A stretch of 64,000 nt of DNA from Candidatus Wallbacteria bacterium. Its GTDB lineage: Bacteria; Muiribacteriota; UBA6191; JACPRK01. The notes below the pieces were generated by a model that was not told where the DNA came from, ran no database searches, and worked only from the letters and a program-made list of their open reading frames with translations. The position numbers and the translations under genes were made by a program. The stretch is from NCBI GenBank assembly GCA_016213845.1, contig JACQZN010000014.1, positions 1 through 64,000 of the forward strand. Reading direction: 5' to 3'. The number at the start of each line of letters is the position of its first letter. The stretch's first letter is position 1. This document shows, one piece after another, positions 25,432 through 33,871 of this stretch.

Positions 25432-25773
25432 CTAGGGCTGCTTCTTGGTGCGGACGATGGGGGGCATGAGGAGGCGCTCGACGATCTGGCCGTGGATCAG
25501 GTGCTTCTCGATGAGCTCGTCGACGTCGGCCAGGGTGACGCGGCCATACCAGGTGCCTTCGGGATAGACGACGACGCTCACACCGGCCTCGCAGGCGTCG
25601 AGACAGCCTGCGGCGTTTGCGCGGCACTCGCTCTTGATTCCTCGGCGGGCCAGCTCGGCCTTGAGGTAGTCGCGAATCTCCTCGGAGCCCTTGGAGGCAC
25701 AGCAACCCTTGGAGTGGCCGTCAGGGCGCCTGTTGGTGCAGACGAAGACGTGGCGTTTGAAGGGCGGGGGCAT
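25432..25773 (-). CDS. Thioredoxin-like 2Fe-2S ferredoxin
   Basis: 113 residues, the normal size for this family. Four cysteines fit the thioredoxin-fold [2Fe-2S] pattern: C12 (VFVCTNRRP), C24/C25 (SKGCC), C57 and C61 (AAGCLDACEAG). The motif GVSVVVYPEGTWYGRV is also typical. Such ferredoxins act as small electron carriers or as domains related to NADH-dehydrogenase subunit E. The gene is monocistronic or the last of a unit, convergent with the biotin carrier gene across repeat element C. Partner unknown. Confidence 0.88.
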   Translation of the reverse strand: MPPPFKRHVFVCTNRRPDGHSKGCCASKGSEEIRDYLKAELARRGIKSECRANAAGCLDACEAGVSVVVYPEGTWYGRVTLADVDELIEKHLIHGQIVERLLMPPIVRTKKQP

Positions 25774-25864
25774 GGGGACATGCTAGCCCGGGGTGGGGCG
25801 AAGTTCCAGTCGGGGGCTTCGCTCCCGAACCCCGATCAAGGGGCCTGGGGCTAGCGGCTCCCGG

Positions 25865-26599
25865 CTACTTCAACACCGGCTGGGTGCCACGCGCGGGGGC
25901 GGACTCCTGCTCCTCGAGGAGGAAGCCGCCGTAGCCGCGCTCGATCGCCTTTTCTTCCAGCGGCTCGTCGCGGACCAGTCCTTCGAAGGCCTGGTAGAGA
26001 ATACGGTTCAAGCGGTAATAGTTGCCCTCACTCAGGTTGGCGAGGCGGTGCAGTGCCTCGGGGGTGAGAGCGTAGCGGTTCATCGGTCCGGTGGAGACCG
26101 CGTCGACGCGGGCCCTGTAGTAGGCCTGGATCTCGGCGGGCTCGACGCGGGCTAGCTGGACGATTCGAGGGGGTCCATGGCCCGGGACGGTCTCCAGCGG
26201 TGCGCGCGCCGCCAGCAGTAACTGGCCGGCACGCGCGGCTTCTCGCGGAAGCCCGGCGCGCGCGCACGCGCGCGGCTCGGCGTCGGCAAAGTCGAGGGCC
26301 AGCAGACCGCAGCCGCCTTCGGACGCGGCGCCGTCCTCCCAGCGCCAGCTTCCGCTCGGATCGAGCCAGGCCATGCCGCACGAGGCGCCCTTGCCGCGCC
26401 GCAACATCACCGAAAGGCGCAATCGTGTCGTCTTGCCGGAACCTGCCTTCCCGCAGAATTGCAGAGCGCGCCACTCTTCGGCGAGCAGGCCCTCCAGCCC
26501 GGGCGGAGTCGGAATCACGTCGAGGAACCGCGCGGGCTCCAGCGTCTCGAACGGGTTCGTCGCCAGGCGCAACCTCCGGAACCGCAACAACGGGTCCAT
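25865..26599 (-). CDS. P-loop ATPase, last gene of the VWA operon
   Basis: 244 residues. Walker A motif G-K-A-G-S-G-K56-T-T lies at 50-58, preceded by NPFETLEPARFLD, typical of AAA/STAND-like N-termini. A Walker B candidate is GLLALDFADAE; a later segment has PETVPGHGPPRIVQLAR-type strands and a C-terminal helical part (LSEGNYYRLNRILYQAFEGL). It starts 3 bases after the VWA gene stop, so it belongs to that operon. Operons of DUF58 plus VWA proteins normally carry a MoxR AAA ATPase; this protein is too short and too different to be MoxR, so its role is open. Confidence 0.65.
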   Translation of the reverse strand: MDPLLRFRRLRLATNPFETLEPARFLDVIPTPPGLEGLLAEEWRALQFCGKAGSGKTTRLRLSVMLRRGKGASCGMAWLDPSGSWRWEDGAASEGGCGLLALDFADAEPRACARAGLPREAARAGQLLLAARAPLETVPGHGPPRIVQLARVEPAEIQAYYRARVDAVSTGPMNRYALTPEALHRLANLSEGNYYRLNRILYQAFEGLVRDEPLEEKAIERGYGGFLLEEQESAPARGTQPVLK

Positions 26600-26602
26600 G
26601 CG

Positions 26603-29437
26603 TCAGCTTCCCTTCGACCGCCGGTCCTCGAGCAGCCGGTACCGGTCCCACATCATCCTGGCCTCGTCATTCTTCTTGGCCTTGAGGAAGAACGAGCGCG
26701 CCTTCAGATAGGCCTCCGCGGCCTTGGCGTGCTCCTCGCGGGCGTCCAGGTCGCGGGCCAGCCGCAGGTACTTCTCCGCGATCTTCTGGAAGGCGCCGGC
26801 GCTCTCGGCCTCGCCGGACTCGGCTTCGGCGGGCCCGGCGACGGCAGAGAACTTGCCTAGCCGCCGGCAGACGATCTCGATCAGCAACAGCGCCAGAGCC
26901 AGCAGCGCCGCGACGGGCCATAGAGGGGTGGCGCCCTCGCGGGCGAGCGGATCGCCGGCCGGCGCGCTCGCAGGAGTCGTTTCATCCGGAGGCGCTTTCG
27001 TATCCACGATCTTGCCGCCGGTCGCCGAGGCGAGCCGCTCCAGCAGGCCTCTGTTGACGCCGTTGGGCCGGTACTCCGGCAAGCTGGAGAGGGCCGCCGC
27101 GGCCTCGCCGACGCGCGTCTCGGCGCCATCGTGCTGCCGGAACACCTGCGCGCGGTAGCCGCCTTCTTCCTCCATGGGAAACCAGGTCTCGTAGCGGCCC
27201 GCCCCGCTCTGCCGAAGCGCCACGGTCGTCGTCTTTCCGCGCGGATCGGTCACGCGCCCGATCAGCCGCTGGAAGTTCAGGTACCGTCCCGTCTGGTCGA
27301 CGGCGTCGACGACCACGTGCCCCTGGGCGCCGGACGCCGCCGCGGTCACCCGGTAGTCGCTCGAATCGAGACGGGCCACCTCGCCCAGCACCGCGCCGAA
27401 GAAGCGTGGCGCCTGCGGCCAGGTCACCCAGTCACGCCCCCAGCCGGCGGAGAAGTCGGACGTGAAGGCCGCCGACTTGCCGACGCCGACTCGCCACGTC
27501 GCAAGGATGGGCTCTCCCTGCGGGGCCGTCAGCAGCACCTCGGCGCGCGGCTTGGCTGACGTGGCGTCATAGCCGTAGAGACGCGGCAGCTCTCCCTTCG
27601 GCAGCGCCCGCTCCAGCGGATGCTGGCTCTTGGCGCGCGCCGGCACGAAGCTGGTCTCGACCACCGGCGGACCGCTGATACGGCGCACCTCCTGGCGGAA
27701 GAGCTCGGGCAACTTCGAGAAATCCTGGCCGGAGTAGAAGCGCCCGCCCGTCGAGTCGGCGATCTCCTCGAGCGAGGAGTTGTTCACGTAGCGCCCGAAG
27801 GCCATCGTCGACACCTTGATCTGAGCGCGGTCCAGCTGCTCGTAGAGCGACCGCACCATGAAGAAGTCGGCGGCCTCGCCGTCGGAGAGCATCAGGATGT
27901 GCTTCTGGTCGAGTTGCACCTTGTTGAGGATGTTGAGAGCCATCGCCATCGGCTGGTAGAAGAGCGTGCCGCCCGTGGCCTGGATGGCGTCGATGTCCTG
28001 TCGCACGACGTAGCTGTCGCTGCCGATGACCTGGAAGCTCACGCTCACCTCGGGCACGTGGCTGAAGTTGACCACGCCTAGCCAGCGGCCGCGCATCAGG
28101 CCGATGATCTCCTTGACGGCCTTGCGCGCGTACTCGATCGGGAAACCGGCCATGCTGCCCGAACTATCGAGCAGTACGATCAGCCCCAGGCTTCGATCGT
28201 AGCCCTTGGGCGTGGAGTTGACGGGGAGGATCTTCTCGATTTCGGTGTCGACCCATCCTCCGGCTCCGAATCCGTGCTCGCCCCCGATCGCCAGCAGCCC
28301 GCCGCCCTGTTCGCTCACGAAGGTCGCCAGCAGCTTCTGCTTCTCGGACGGCACGTCGGAGGAGTCGATGTTGTCGAGGATGACCGCCGAGAACCCGGGC
28401 AGGTCCAGCTCGGGCGCCGACAGACCCTTGGGCGCGCATTCTTCGTGCTCGAGCCCAGCGGCCGTCAGCAGCTTCGCCAGCCGCCCCGGCGAACTGGAGA
28501 CTGCCAGCACCTTCGGCACCCGCAGGACCTGCGTGACGGCGCAGGCGCGGTCGTCCTCGAAGCGCTTGTCGGGCAGCTTTCCCTCGGGGGTCACGGTGGC
28601 CGTGTAGACCTGCAAGCTCGCCCGAGTGAGCTTGTCGGCGAACGTCACGTTCGTGAGGCCTGGCTCCACCCGGACGCTCTCGTCCTCGAGCTCGTGCTCG
28701 CCGCGCTTGATGCGCAACTTGACGCTGCCGGCGGCCTGGCTCCGGATGCTGACCTGGCCCTGGAACTCCTTGCCGTCCAGCACCGTCTGGGGGAGCGACA
28801 TCCCTGCGATCGCCAGGCTATCGGGCTCCAGTGGCTCCAGCGGCACCGCGGTCAGCTTCAGACCGCGAGCGGCCAGCACGGGCAGCGTCTTCTCGGCGCT
28901 GCCGCTGGTCTCGTTGCCGTCCGAGTAGAGCAGGATCGATCGCACCGGCAGATCGGCCGCCGCCCGCAGCGCTCGCTCCAGGGCCGTGCCTCGGCTCTCC
29001 TCGCCGCGGTCCAGCGCGCCCATGCCCTTCAGCCAGTCGAGCGGCGCGCTCCCTTTCAGAGAGTCCAGGTCGGCGCGGGACGCCCGGCGGACTTCGCGTG
29101 CAAAGAGCAGCAGCTCCGGCGGCGCGGGCGCAGTCTCGATCTGGTTACGGACAGCCAGCAGCGCGCGCTCGAGCTCCTCACGGCGGATACTGGCCGAGCA
29201 GTCGACCACGCAAACGGTGCTGCTTCCGGTCGACTCGATCGGGTCGCGCGCCTTGCGCCCACCGACCATGGCCGGCTCCATCATCGCAAGCGCCACCAGC
29301 ACGAGCGCTGCCGCCCGCAGGCCTGTCGAAATCGCGCGGGCCCGCCGCGTCAGCATCTGGCGGTTCCAGACGAGCGGCACCGCCACCAGCAGCGCCGCCG
29401 CCAGCAACCAGGCCAGGCCGGGATTCGCCAGGATCAC
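26603..29437 (-). CDS. Large membrane protein with two von Willebrand A-type domains
   Basis: 944 residues. Two N-terminal membrane helices (about 5-24 and 38-55), a first VWA-like domain with D79-C-S-A-S83, a glutamine-amidotransferase-like segment (about 305-405, FSAVILDNID and EQGGGLLAIGGEHGFGAGG), a second VWA domain with an intact MIDAS D424-S-S-G-S-M429, a beta-rich region, a further helix near 840 and a helical TPR-like cytoplasmic tail. This layout matches a widespread family of uncharacterised membrane VWA proteins. It is encoded one base after the neighbouring VWA gene and presumably forms a complex with it in the membrane. Confidence 0.82.
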   Translation of the reverse strand: MILANPGLAWLLAAALLVAVPLVWNRQMLTRRARAISTGLRAAALVLVALAMMEPAMVGGRKARDPIESTGSSTVCVVDCSASIRREELERALLAVRNQIETAPAPPELLLFAREVRRASRADLDSLKGSAPLDWLKGMGALDRGEESRGTALERALRAAADLPVRSILLYSDGNETSGSAEKTLPVLAARGLKLTAVPLEPLEPDSLAIAGMSLPQTVLDGKEFQGQVSIRSQAAGSVKLRIKRGEHELEDESVRVEPGLTNVTFADKLTRASLQVYTATVTPEGKLPDKRFEDDRACAVTQVLRVPKVLAVSSSPGRLAKLLTAAGLEHEECAPKGLSAPELDLPGFSAVILDNIDSSDVPSEKQKLLATFVSEQGGGLLAIGGEHGFGAGGWVDTEIEKILPVNSTPKGYDRSLGLIVLLDSSGSMAGFPIEYARKAVKEIIGLMRGRWLGVVNFSHVPEVSVSFQVIGSDSYVVRQDIDAIQATGGTLFYQPMAMALNILNKVQLDQKHILMLSDGEAADFFMVRSLYEQLDRAQIKVSTMAFGRYVNNSSLEEIADSTGGRFYSGQDFSKLPELFRQEVRRISGPPVVETSFVPARAKSQHPLERALPKGELPRLYGYDATSAKPRAEVLLTAPQGEPILATWRVGVGKSAAFTSDFSAGWGRDWVTWPQAPRFFGAVLGEVARLDSSDYRVTAAASGAQGHVVVDAVDQTGRYLNFQRLIGRVTDPRGKTTTVALRQSGAGRYETWFPMEEEGGYRAQVFRQHDGAETRVGEAAAALSSLPEYRPNGVNRGLLERLASATGGKIVDTKAPPDETTPASAPAGDPLAREGATPLWPVAALLALALLLIEIVCRRLGKFSAVAGPAEAESGEAESAGAFQKIAEKYLRLARDLDAREEHAKAAEAYLKARSFFLKAKKNDEARMMWDRYRLLEDRRSKGS

Positions 29438-29438
29438 G

Positions 29439-31259
29439 CTAACCTCCGAGACGGTGCCACAGGAACCACTCCAGCAGCAACATTGCCAGGAACGCCCACA
29501 TCAGCTCTCGCCAGACGGGCCGTTTCCCGCGGCGGTCCGCGCCGGACTCTTCCTCGGGATGAGACTCCGCCGAAGGCTTGATGTTCGATTCGGCGAGCGA
29601 GAAGAGATTGACGGCGTAACGGCCGGCAGCCAGGTCGGTCTTCACCTCGACGATGCCCGCGCGGCGGAAGACGTCGAGGACCAGCTCGTCGCCCTGTCGT
29701 GCCGGGTTGACCGTCAGCGTCTGCCCGCCCGTGGTGACGACGGCTCGTTGCTCCCTGCCCGGCAGCCGCACCGTCTCTCCCGCCCGGTGTCCGGACCGGG
29801 CCATCCCCTCTGTGCCGGCGATCCAGGCCAAGGCGTTCGCGACGAAAATCGGGAACGCCACCCGGTACGCCAGGTCCGTGTCGCCGAGCGCGAAGCCTGC
29901 GATGACCTGGCGCGCGCCCCCGGCGTCGAAGGCTGCGACCAGGTCCCCTGCCGCCGCCGAGACCAGAGGTGTGCCGCGCCGCGTCAACGCCGCTGCCCGC
30001 TTGACCTGCACGTCCTCCCAGCTCAGATACTTCATCACCGGGTGGGTCGCGTCGACGAAGACGAGGGCCGGCGAATCGAGGACGGCTCCGGCGGCAGGCC
30101 CGCCGCCGCCCGGCGATGCGAACGCCAGCAGGTTCCGCTTCTCCAGCTCCTGCGCCCAGGCCCCGTTCGTCACGACCACGTCGTAGGCCGCCAGCGCCGC
30201 CGCGCGGGCGGGGAGCTCCGCGGGCGCGATGCGCGCGACTTCCAGGTTCAGCCGTTTCGCCGAGAGCACCTGCTCGAGGGGCGAATCCGGAAAATCTACC
30301 AAAAGGACCCGTCGAGTCTTTTCGCCGAGAACGGCGTGCGCGGTGTCATCGGCGGGGAAGTGGTCCGGGCTGCCCGTCGGCGAGATGCGCACGGCCAGCG
30401 CCCCAGGCGGCAGCTTCCCTACGCGGAACACGACGGTCGACTCGCCGCCGCTCTCGAGCGTTACCTCGCGCCCCTCGAGTGTCTTCCCAGCGCCATCCAC
30501 CAGCACCACCCGGCAGTGCGCCGGGAGCGGGCCGAAATTCCTCGCCTGCGCGCCGATCTCCTTGCCGTCTGCCAGCTCCGTGATGTCGAGCCCGGTGAAG
30601 CCGACGTTCTCAGAGGCCCGCCCCACGGTCTCGACGTGCAGGGCACCCAGCTGCCCGAGGTCGCCCAGCTGAGCCACCGGACAGTTGTCCGTGAAGACGT
30701 GCGTCCGCGCGAATCGGGTCTCGGGGTTGGCCGCCAGGATCGACGCCAGCTCGGACGGGTCCGGCCCGGCGCAATCCGTGACCGACAGCCGCTCCAGCGC
30801 CGCGAAGAAAGTCTCGCGCTCCTTCGTCGGCGGGACCACGGGTACCACGCGCAGCCCCGCCTCCACCAACGCCACCTGCGACGCCGGGTCGAGCCGCTCG
30901 GCAATCTCTCGAGCACGGCGTTTCGCCGCCGCCAGCCTCCCGCCCGGCTCATCGACCGCTCCCATGCTGGCCGAGGTGTCGACGACGAACAGCGTGTCGC
31001 CTGCGACGCCGCCCGGGCGCGACGGCTGCGCCAGCGCCAGCGCGGCCAGCGTCACCAGCAAGATGTGCAGCACCAGGAAGATCGAGTTGCGGAACCTGCC
31101 CAGGATCGTCTCCTCCCGCCTGCGCCGCAACACCAGCTCCCAGAGCCGGTTGCTGGAGACGACCACGCGGCGCGGACGCGTCTTCATGAAGTACAGCGCC
31201 ACGATGCCGGGGATGAACCCCAGGAGCGCCAGGGCAAAGGGAGCGGAGAGCTCGATCAT
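29439..31259 (-). CDS. BatA-like membrane protein with VWA domain
   Basis: 606 residues. The N-terminus is the aerotolerance/BatA type: helix (FALALLGFIPGIVALYFMKT), RR-rich loop, second helix (about 58-78), then a VWA domain with D94-T-S-A-S98. After that come beta-sandwich-like segments and a C-terminal helix (LMWAFLAMLLLEWFLW). The MIDAS lacks Gly before the second Ser (DTSASM), a common variant. It follows the DUF58 gene by one base. BatA homologues are inner-membrane proteins linked to stress tolerance and MoxR chaperone systems. Confidence 0.85.
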   Translation of the reverse strand: MIELSAPFALALLGFIPGIVALYFMKTRPRRVVVSSNRLWELVLRRRREETILGRFRNSIFLVLHILLVTLAALALAQPSRPGGVAGDTLFVVDTSASMGAVDEPGGRLAAAKRRAREIAERLDPASQVALVEAGLRVVPVVPPTKERETFFAALERLSVTDCAGPDPSELASILAANPETRFARTHVFTDNCPVAQLGDLGQLGALHVETVGRASENVGFTGLDITELADGKEIGAQARNFGPLPAHCRVVLVDGAGKTLEGREVTLESGGESTVVFRVGKLPPGALAVRISPTGSPDHFPADDTAHAVLGEKTRRVLLVDFPDSPLEQVLSAKRLNLEVARIAPAELPARAAALAAYDVVVTNGAWAQELEKRNLLAFASPGGGGPAAGAVLDSPALVFVDATHPVMKYLSWEDVQVKRAAALTRRGTPLVSAAAGDLVAAFDAGGARQVIAGFALGDTDLAYRVAFPIFVANALAWIAGTEGMARSGHRAGETVRLPGREQRAVVTTGGQTLTVNPARQGDELVLDVFRRAGIVEVKTDLAAGRYAVNLFSLAESNIKPSAESHPEEESGADRRGKRPVWRELMWAFLAMLLLEWFLWHRLGG

Positions 31260-31260
31260 C

Positions 31261-32157
31261 TCAGGACAGCGCGCCCGCAGCGCCCAGGCTGCGGCGGCTC
31301 TTGAACAGGCGCAGGATCAGGTTCTCGAACGGCGTCGACGTGACGGCCCGGTAGTAGCCAACCTGGTTGCCTGCGCAGAAGCTCTCCAGCCCTCGGTAGA
31401 ACTCCTGGAGCACGTCCTGGTAGAGAGCCAGCGTGGGGGCGTCGACGTCCACGGCGCGCAGCGACCCGTCCTCCGAATCGATCAGGTGGCAAAGCCCCGT
31501 GAGCCGCGGCTCCTCGTCGAGGATATCCATCAGCTGAACGCAATTCACTTCATAGCGGTGGAAGTTGAGCAGCCTCAGCGCCTCCTGCACTCCCGATTCG
31601 TACAGAAAGTCGCTGACGACGAAGACTACGCCGGGCCGCTTGTAGCGGAGCACGAACTCGCTCGCGGTCTTCTTCAAGTCTCCTGCCGCTTGCGGCTCCA
31701 GCTTCTGGAGAAAGCGGAAGAAGGCCAGCGCCTGCCCAGGACGGTTGCCATGCAGGACGTTGCTGGAGATCCCCGAGGCGAACGGTATCGCCAGCACGCG
31801 GTCGTGGCGCGCCAGCGCAATGTACGCGGCCGCTGCGGCAACCCGCCGGGCGTAGTCGAGCTTGCTCGGGTTTCCGAAGCGCATGGAGGCGGAGGTATCG
31901 ACCAGCAGATAGACGTTGAGCGCTTCCTCGCTGTAGAAGAGCTTCACGAACATCCGATCGAGCCGGCCGTAGATGTTCCAGTCCAGGAACCGCAGGTCGT
32001 CGCCCGGATCGTATTCCTTGTAGTCCGAGAATTCCTGGCTGGTCCCCCGGTTGCGCGTGCGGCGCACCCCCATCCGTTCGCGCTTGAAGTACTTGCGCGT
32101 GATGAGATTCAGCATCCGCAGAGTCTTCAGGAAGTTCTTGTCGAATAGGTCGATCAT
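31261..32157 (-). CDS. DUF58 domain protein
   Basis: 298 residues. DUF58 signature REYDPGDDLR-like at about 48-57 (EYDPGDDLRFLDWN), preceded by RKYFKRERMGVRRTRNRGTS, and followed by a VWA-like strand-loop (LLVDTSASMRFG, D87). First gene of a four-gene minus-strand operon (DUF58, BatA-type, large VWA, P-loop ATPase) with spacings of 1 to 3 bases. ATG 32157 gives the usual family N-terminus. DUF58 proteins accompany MoxR ATPases and VWA proteins; no moxR gene is in the window, so either it lies elsewhere or the P-loop protein takes its place. Confidence 0.88.
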   Translation of the reverse strand: MIDLFDKNFLKTLRMLNLITRKYFKRERMGVRRTRNRGTSQEFSDYKEYDPGDDLRFLDWNIYGRLDRMFVKLFYSEEALNVYLLVDTSASMRFGNPSKLDYARRVAAAAAYIALARHDRVLAIPFASGISSNVLHGNRPGQALAFFRFLQKLEPQAAGDLKKTASEFVLRYKRPGVVFVVSDFLYESGVQEALRLLNFHRYEVNCVQLMDILDEEPRLTGLCHLIDSEDGSLRAVDVDAPTLALYQDVLQEFYRGLESFCAGNQVGYYRAVTSTPFENLILRLFKSRRSLGAAGALS

Positions 32158-32214
32158 CGCGTGGAGACGCCAGGCTGCAACTATACAATCTACGCCGCCC
32201 TCGATCGGTGTAAG

Positions 32215-32475
32215 ATGACGCAGGCCATGGACGACATCTCCAGCTTCATCCTCGAGAACTTCTACAAGGACGATCGGCGCCTGGTGCAGAACCGGCGCGT
32301 TTCGGCAATCGTCGGAGCCTGCTACCTGCTCAACCTGAAGAAGTTTCACCCCGAGCTTTTCGGCGCGACTGACAGCGAAATGCTGGCGAAACTTCTGGGA
32401 GAGCTGAAACTCGAGGAAGACAAGGCCGCAGAGCTGATCGAGGAGATCAACCGGGGCTGGAAAGATTCGTCTTGA
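32215..32475 (+). CDS. Small soluble protein of unknown function
   Basis: 86 residues from ATG 32215 (or 82 from ATG 32227). Charged and helical, no cysteine clusters or membrane segment except the mildly hydrophobic VSAIVGACYLLNLKKF. It opens MDDISSFILENFYKDDRRLV and ends EEINRGWKDSS. Divergent from the DUF58 gene with a 57-base gap, which contains CTATACAATC, a possible -10. No family recognised. Coding character is supported by GC-rich third positions and a compact, natural composition. Confidence 0.6.
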   Translation: MTQAMDDISSFILENFYKDDRRLVQNRRVSAIVGACYLLNLKKFHPELFGATDSEMLAKLLGELKLEEDKAAELIEEINRGWKDSS

Positions 32476-32500
32476 CTTTTTGGCCAGAATTTCTTATCCA
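32472..32500 (+). promoter_or_regulatory. Promoter upstream of the folded leader
   Basis: TTGACT (32472-32477) overlaps the stop codon of the preceding gene; a 17-base spacer leads to TATCCA (32495-32500). The -35 is strong, the -10 only partly matches. It would start transcription about 32507, immediately before the closing stem of the structured RNA. Confidence 0.5.
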
Positions 32501-32510
32501 TGACCGTAAC

Positions 32511-32599
32511 CTTTCGGGTGGGGCGGTATCCAACCCCGGACAGTGAGAGATCCTCACTCCGGACCCTCCGCTAGCGGAACCCGCCAGATCACCCGAAAG
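32511..32599 (+). ncRNA. Compact structured leader RNA (junction fold)
   Basis: An 89-base segment closed by a perfect 10-base stem: CTTTCGGGTG (32511-32520) with CACCCGAAAG (32590-32599). Inside it GGCGG (32522-32526) pairs with CCGCC (32581-32585), CCGGA..GTGAG (32536-32547) pairs with CTCAC-TCCGG (32553-32562) with a two-base bulge, and TCCG/CGGA forms a small hairpin (32567-32578). This makes a junction with two inner hairpins, a layout typical of riboswitches and small RNAs. It sits in the leader of a tiny secreted protein, 73 bases before its start. No known riboswitch class recognised. Confidence 0.6.
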
Positions 32600-32672
32600 A
32601 GAACTTTCAAGGACACCCAAACGTAGTCTGTGTAGTTACCGGTAACCTGTGACCTCTATAGGAGAAGCAAGA

Positions 32673-32873
32673 ATGCGTCTCGCTCTGTACCTCTCGATGG
32701 CTGCGATGTTGACTCTCGGTTCCAGCTTGGTTTTCGGCCAGGACGCCGCTCCGGCTGCTGAGGCCGCCCCGGCTGCCGACGCCGCCTCCACCCCGAGCAC
32801 CGAGAGCTCGACGGCCACCACGGCCACCACCGAGGCTGCCCCGGCCGCTCCCGCTGCCGAGCCCGCCAAGTAA
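32673..32873 (+). CDS. Tiny secreted Ala/Pro/Thr-rich protein
   Basis: 66 residues. A good signal peptide (MRLALYLSMAAMLTLGSSLV, cleavage near FGQ-D) is followed by about 43 residues made almost only of Ala, Pro, Thr, Ser and Glu, ending AAEPAK. GGAGA stands 7 bases before ATG 32673. The mature part is a disordered, low-complexity peptide, too short to be an enzyme. A long folded leader, its own promoter and two terminators suggest strong, regulated expression. Function unknown; surface coating or cell-wall spacer are guesses. Confidence 0.7.
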   Translation: MRLALYLSMAAMLTLGSSLVFGQDAAPAAEAAPAADAASTPSTESSTATTATTEAAPAAPAAEPAK

Positions 32874-32887
32874 TCGGTCTGGCCCAA

Positions 32888-32905
32888 GACTCCCCCCGGG
32901 GAGTC
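32888..32905 (+). terminator. Hairpin after the tiny secreted protein gene
   Basis: GACTCCC (32888-32894) pairs with GGGAGTC (32899-32905) around a short C/G loop, 15 bases after the stop. There is no good U-tract, so alone it is a weak terminator; it may act with the next hairpin. Confidence 0.5.
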
Positions 32906-32922
32906 GATAACGAGCCAAAACG

Positions 32923-32957
32923 ACAGGGAAGGTGATTCAAGTCACCTTCCCTGTTTC
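32923..32957. terminator. Bidirectional terminator between convergent genes
   Basis: ACAGGGAAGGTGA (32923-32935) pairs perfectly with TCACCTTCCCTGT (32942-32954) around TTCAAG, with TTTCC on the plus side and AAAA close by on the other. It separates the tiny secreted protein gene from the kinase gene that ends at 33013 on the opposite strand. Confidence 0.85.
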
Positions 32958-33012
32958 CATTCTCCCCAGATCGCCGCCACGCTCGCAAAGCGTGACAGCG
33001 GTCACGACCCGC

Positions 33013-33852
33013 TCACGCCGCCCGCGATTGCAACAGCTCGGCGCGCATCTGGGCGGCAGTCTGGAACCGCTGCGTGACTTCCCTCGTCGTCGCTTTCAGC
33101 ACGAGCGACTCGAGCTTGGACGACAGCGCGGGGTTGAAGACGCGGGGCGACTTCACGCCGTCGGCCAGGCACTTTTCGCCGATGATGCTCTCGAGGTCGC
33201 TGCTGAAGGGCAACCGGCCGGCCACCATCTCGTAGAAGAGCAAGCCTGCCTGGTAGAGATCGGAGCGTTCGTCGACCGACTTGTCGACCATGATCTGCTC
33301 GGGCGAAGCGTACTCCGGAGTGCCGATGAAGGACGGCGCCATGGTGATGGCCGTCATCGCCGTCGCCTTCACCAGGCCGAAGTCGGCCAGAATGGTGCTG
33401 TCATCGGCCGGGATGTAGCAGTTGGCCGGCTTGATGTCGCGGTGGACGACGCCCCGGGAGTGGATGTACTCCAGGCCCGCCAGCAGGTTTGCGAGGATGG
33501 CCGTGGCGCGCTCGACGGGGACGGTCCGTTCCTCCTCCTTCACGTAGCGCTGGATGACGCGCTGCAACGTCGGGTGCTCCAGGTACTGCATCGTGTAGAA
33601 ATGGAGCCCATCGGCCTCGTCGGCGTCGTAGATGTGGATGATGTTGGGATGGTCGAGCTCGGCCAGGATGCGGTACTCGCGCTTGAAGCGGCGCAGCCGT
33701 TCGGCATCCCGCGTCATCTGGCCAGGCAGGATCTTGAGCGCGACGATGCGGCCCGTCGACTCGTCCTTGGCCTGGTAGACCGCCGCCATGGCGCCCTGGC
33801 CGACGTCGGCCAGCACCCGGTAGCGCCCCAGTGTTTTTCCGACGATCTGCAT
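33013..33852 (-). CDS. Soluble Ser/Thr protein kinase
   Basis: 279 residues, only the kinase domain: glycine loop GQGAMAAVY (18-26), ATP lysine K40 (VALK), HRDIKPAN with D139 and K141, DFG (157-159), GTPEYASPEQ. All catalytic residues are intact. There is no membrane helix or sensor domain, unlike the kinase at 697. It follows the pspA-like gene by 19 bases and is probably the last gene of that operon, so it may phosphorylate PspA or one of its neighbours. The gene ends against a bidirectional terminator. Confidence 0.9.
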   Translation of the reverse strand: MQIVGKTLGRYRVLADVGQGAMAAVYQAKDESTGRIVALKILPGQMTRDAERLRRFKREYRILAELDHPNIIHIYDADEADGLHFYTMQYLEHPTLQRVIQRYVKEEERTVPVERATAILANLLAGLEYIHSRGVVHRDIKPANCYIPADDSTILADFGLVKATAMTAITMAPSFIGTPEYASPEQIMVDKSVDERSDLYQAGLLFYEMVAGRLPFSSDLESIIGEKCLADGVKSPRVFNPALSSKLESLVLKATTREVTQRFQTAAQMRAELLQSRAA

Positions 33853-33871
33853 GCCGCGGCCGGGAGTGGCT

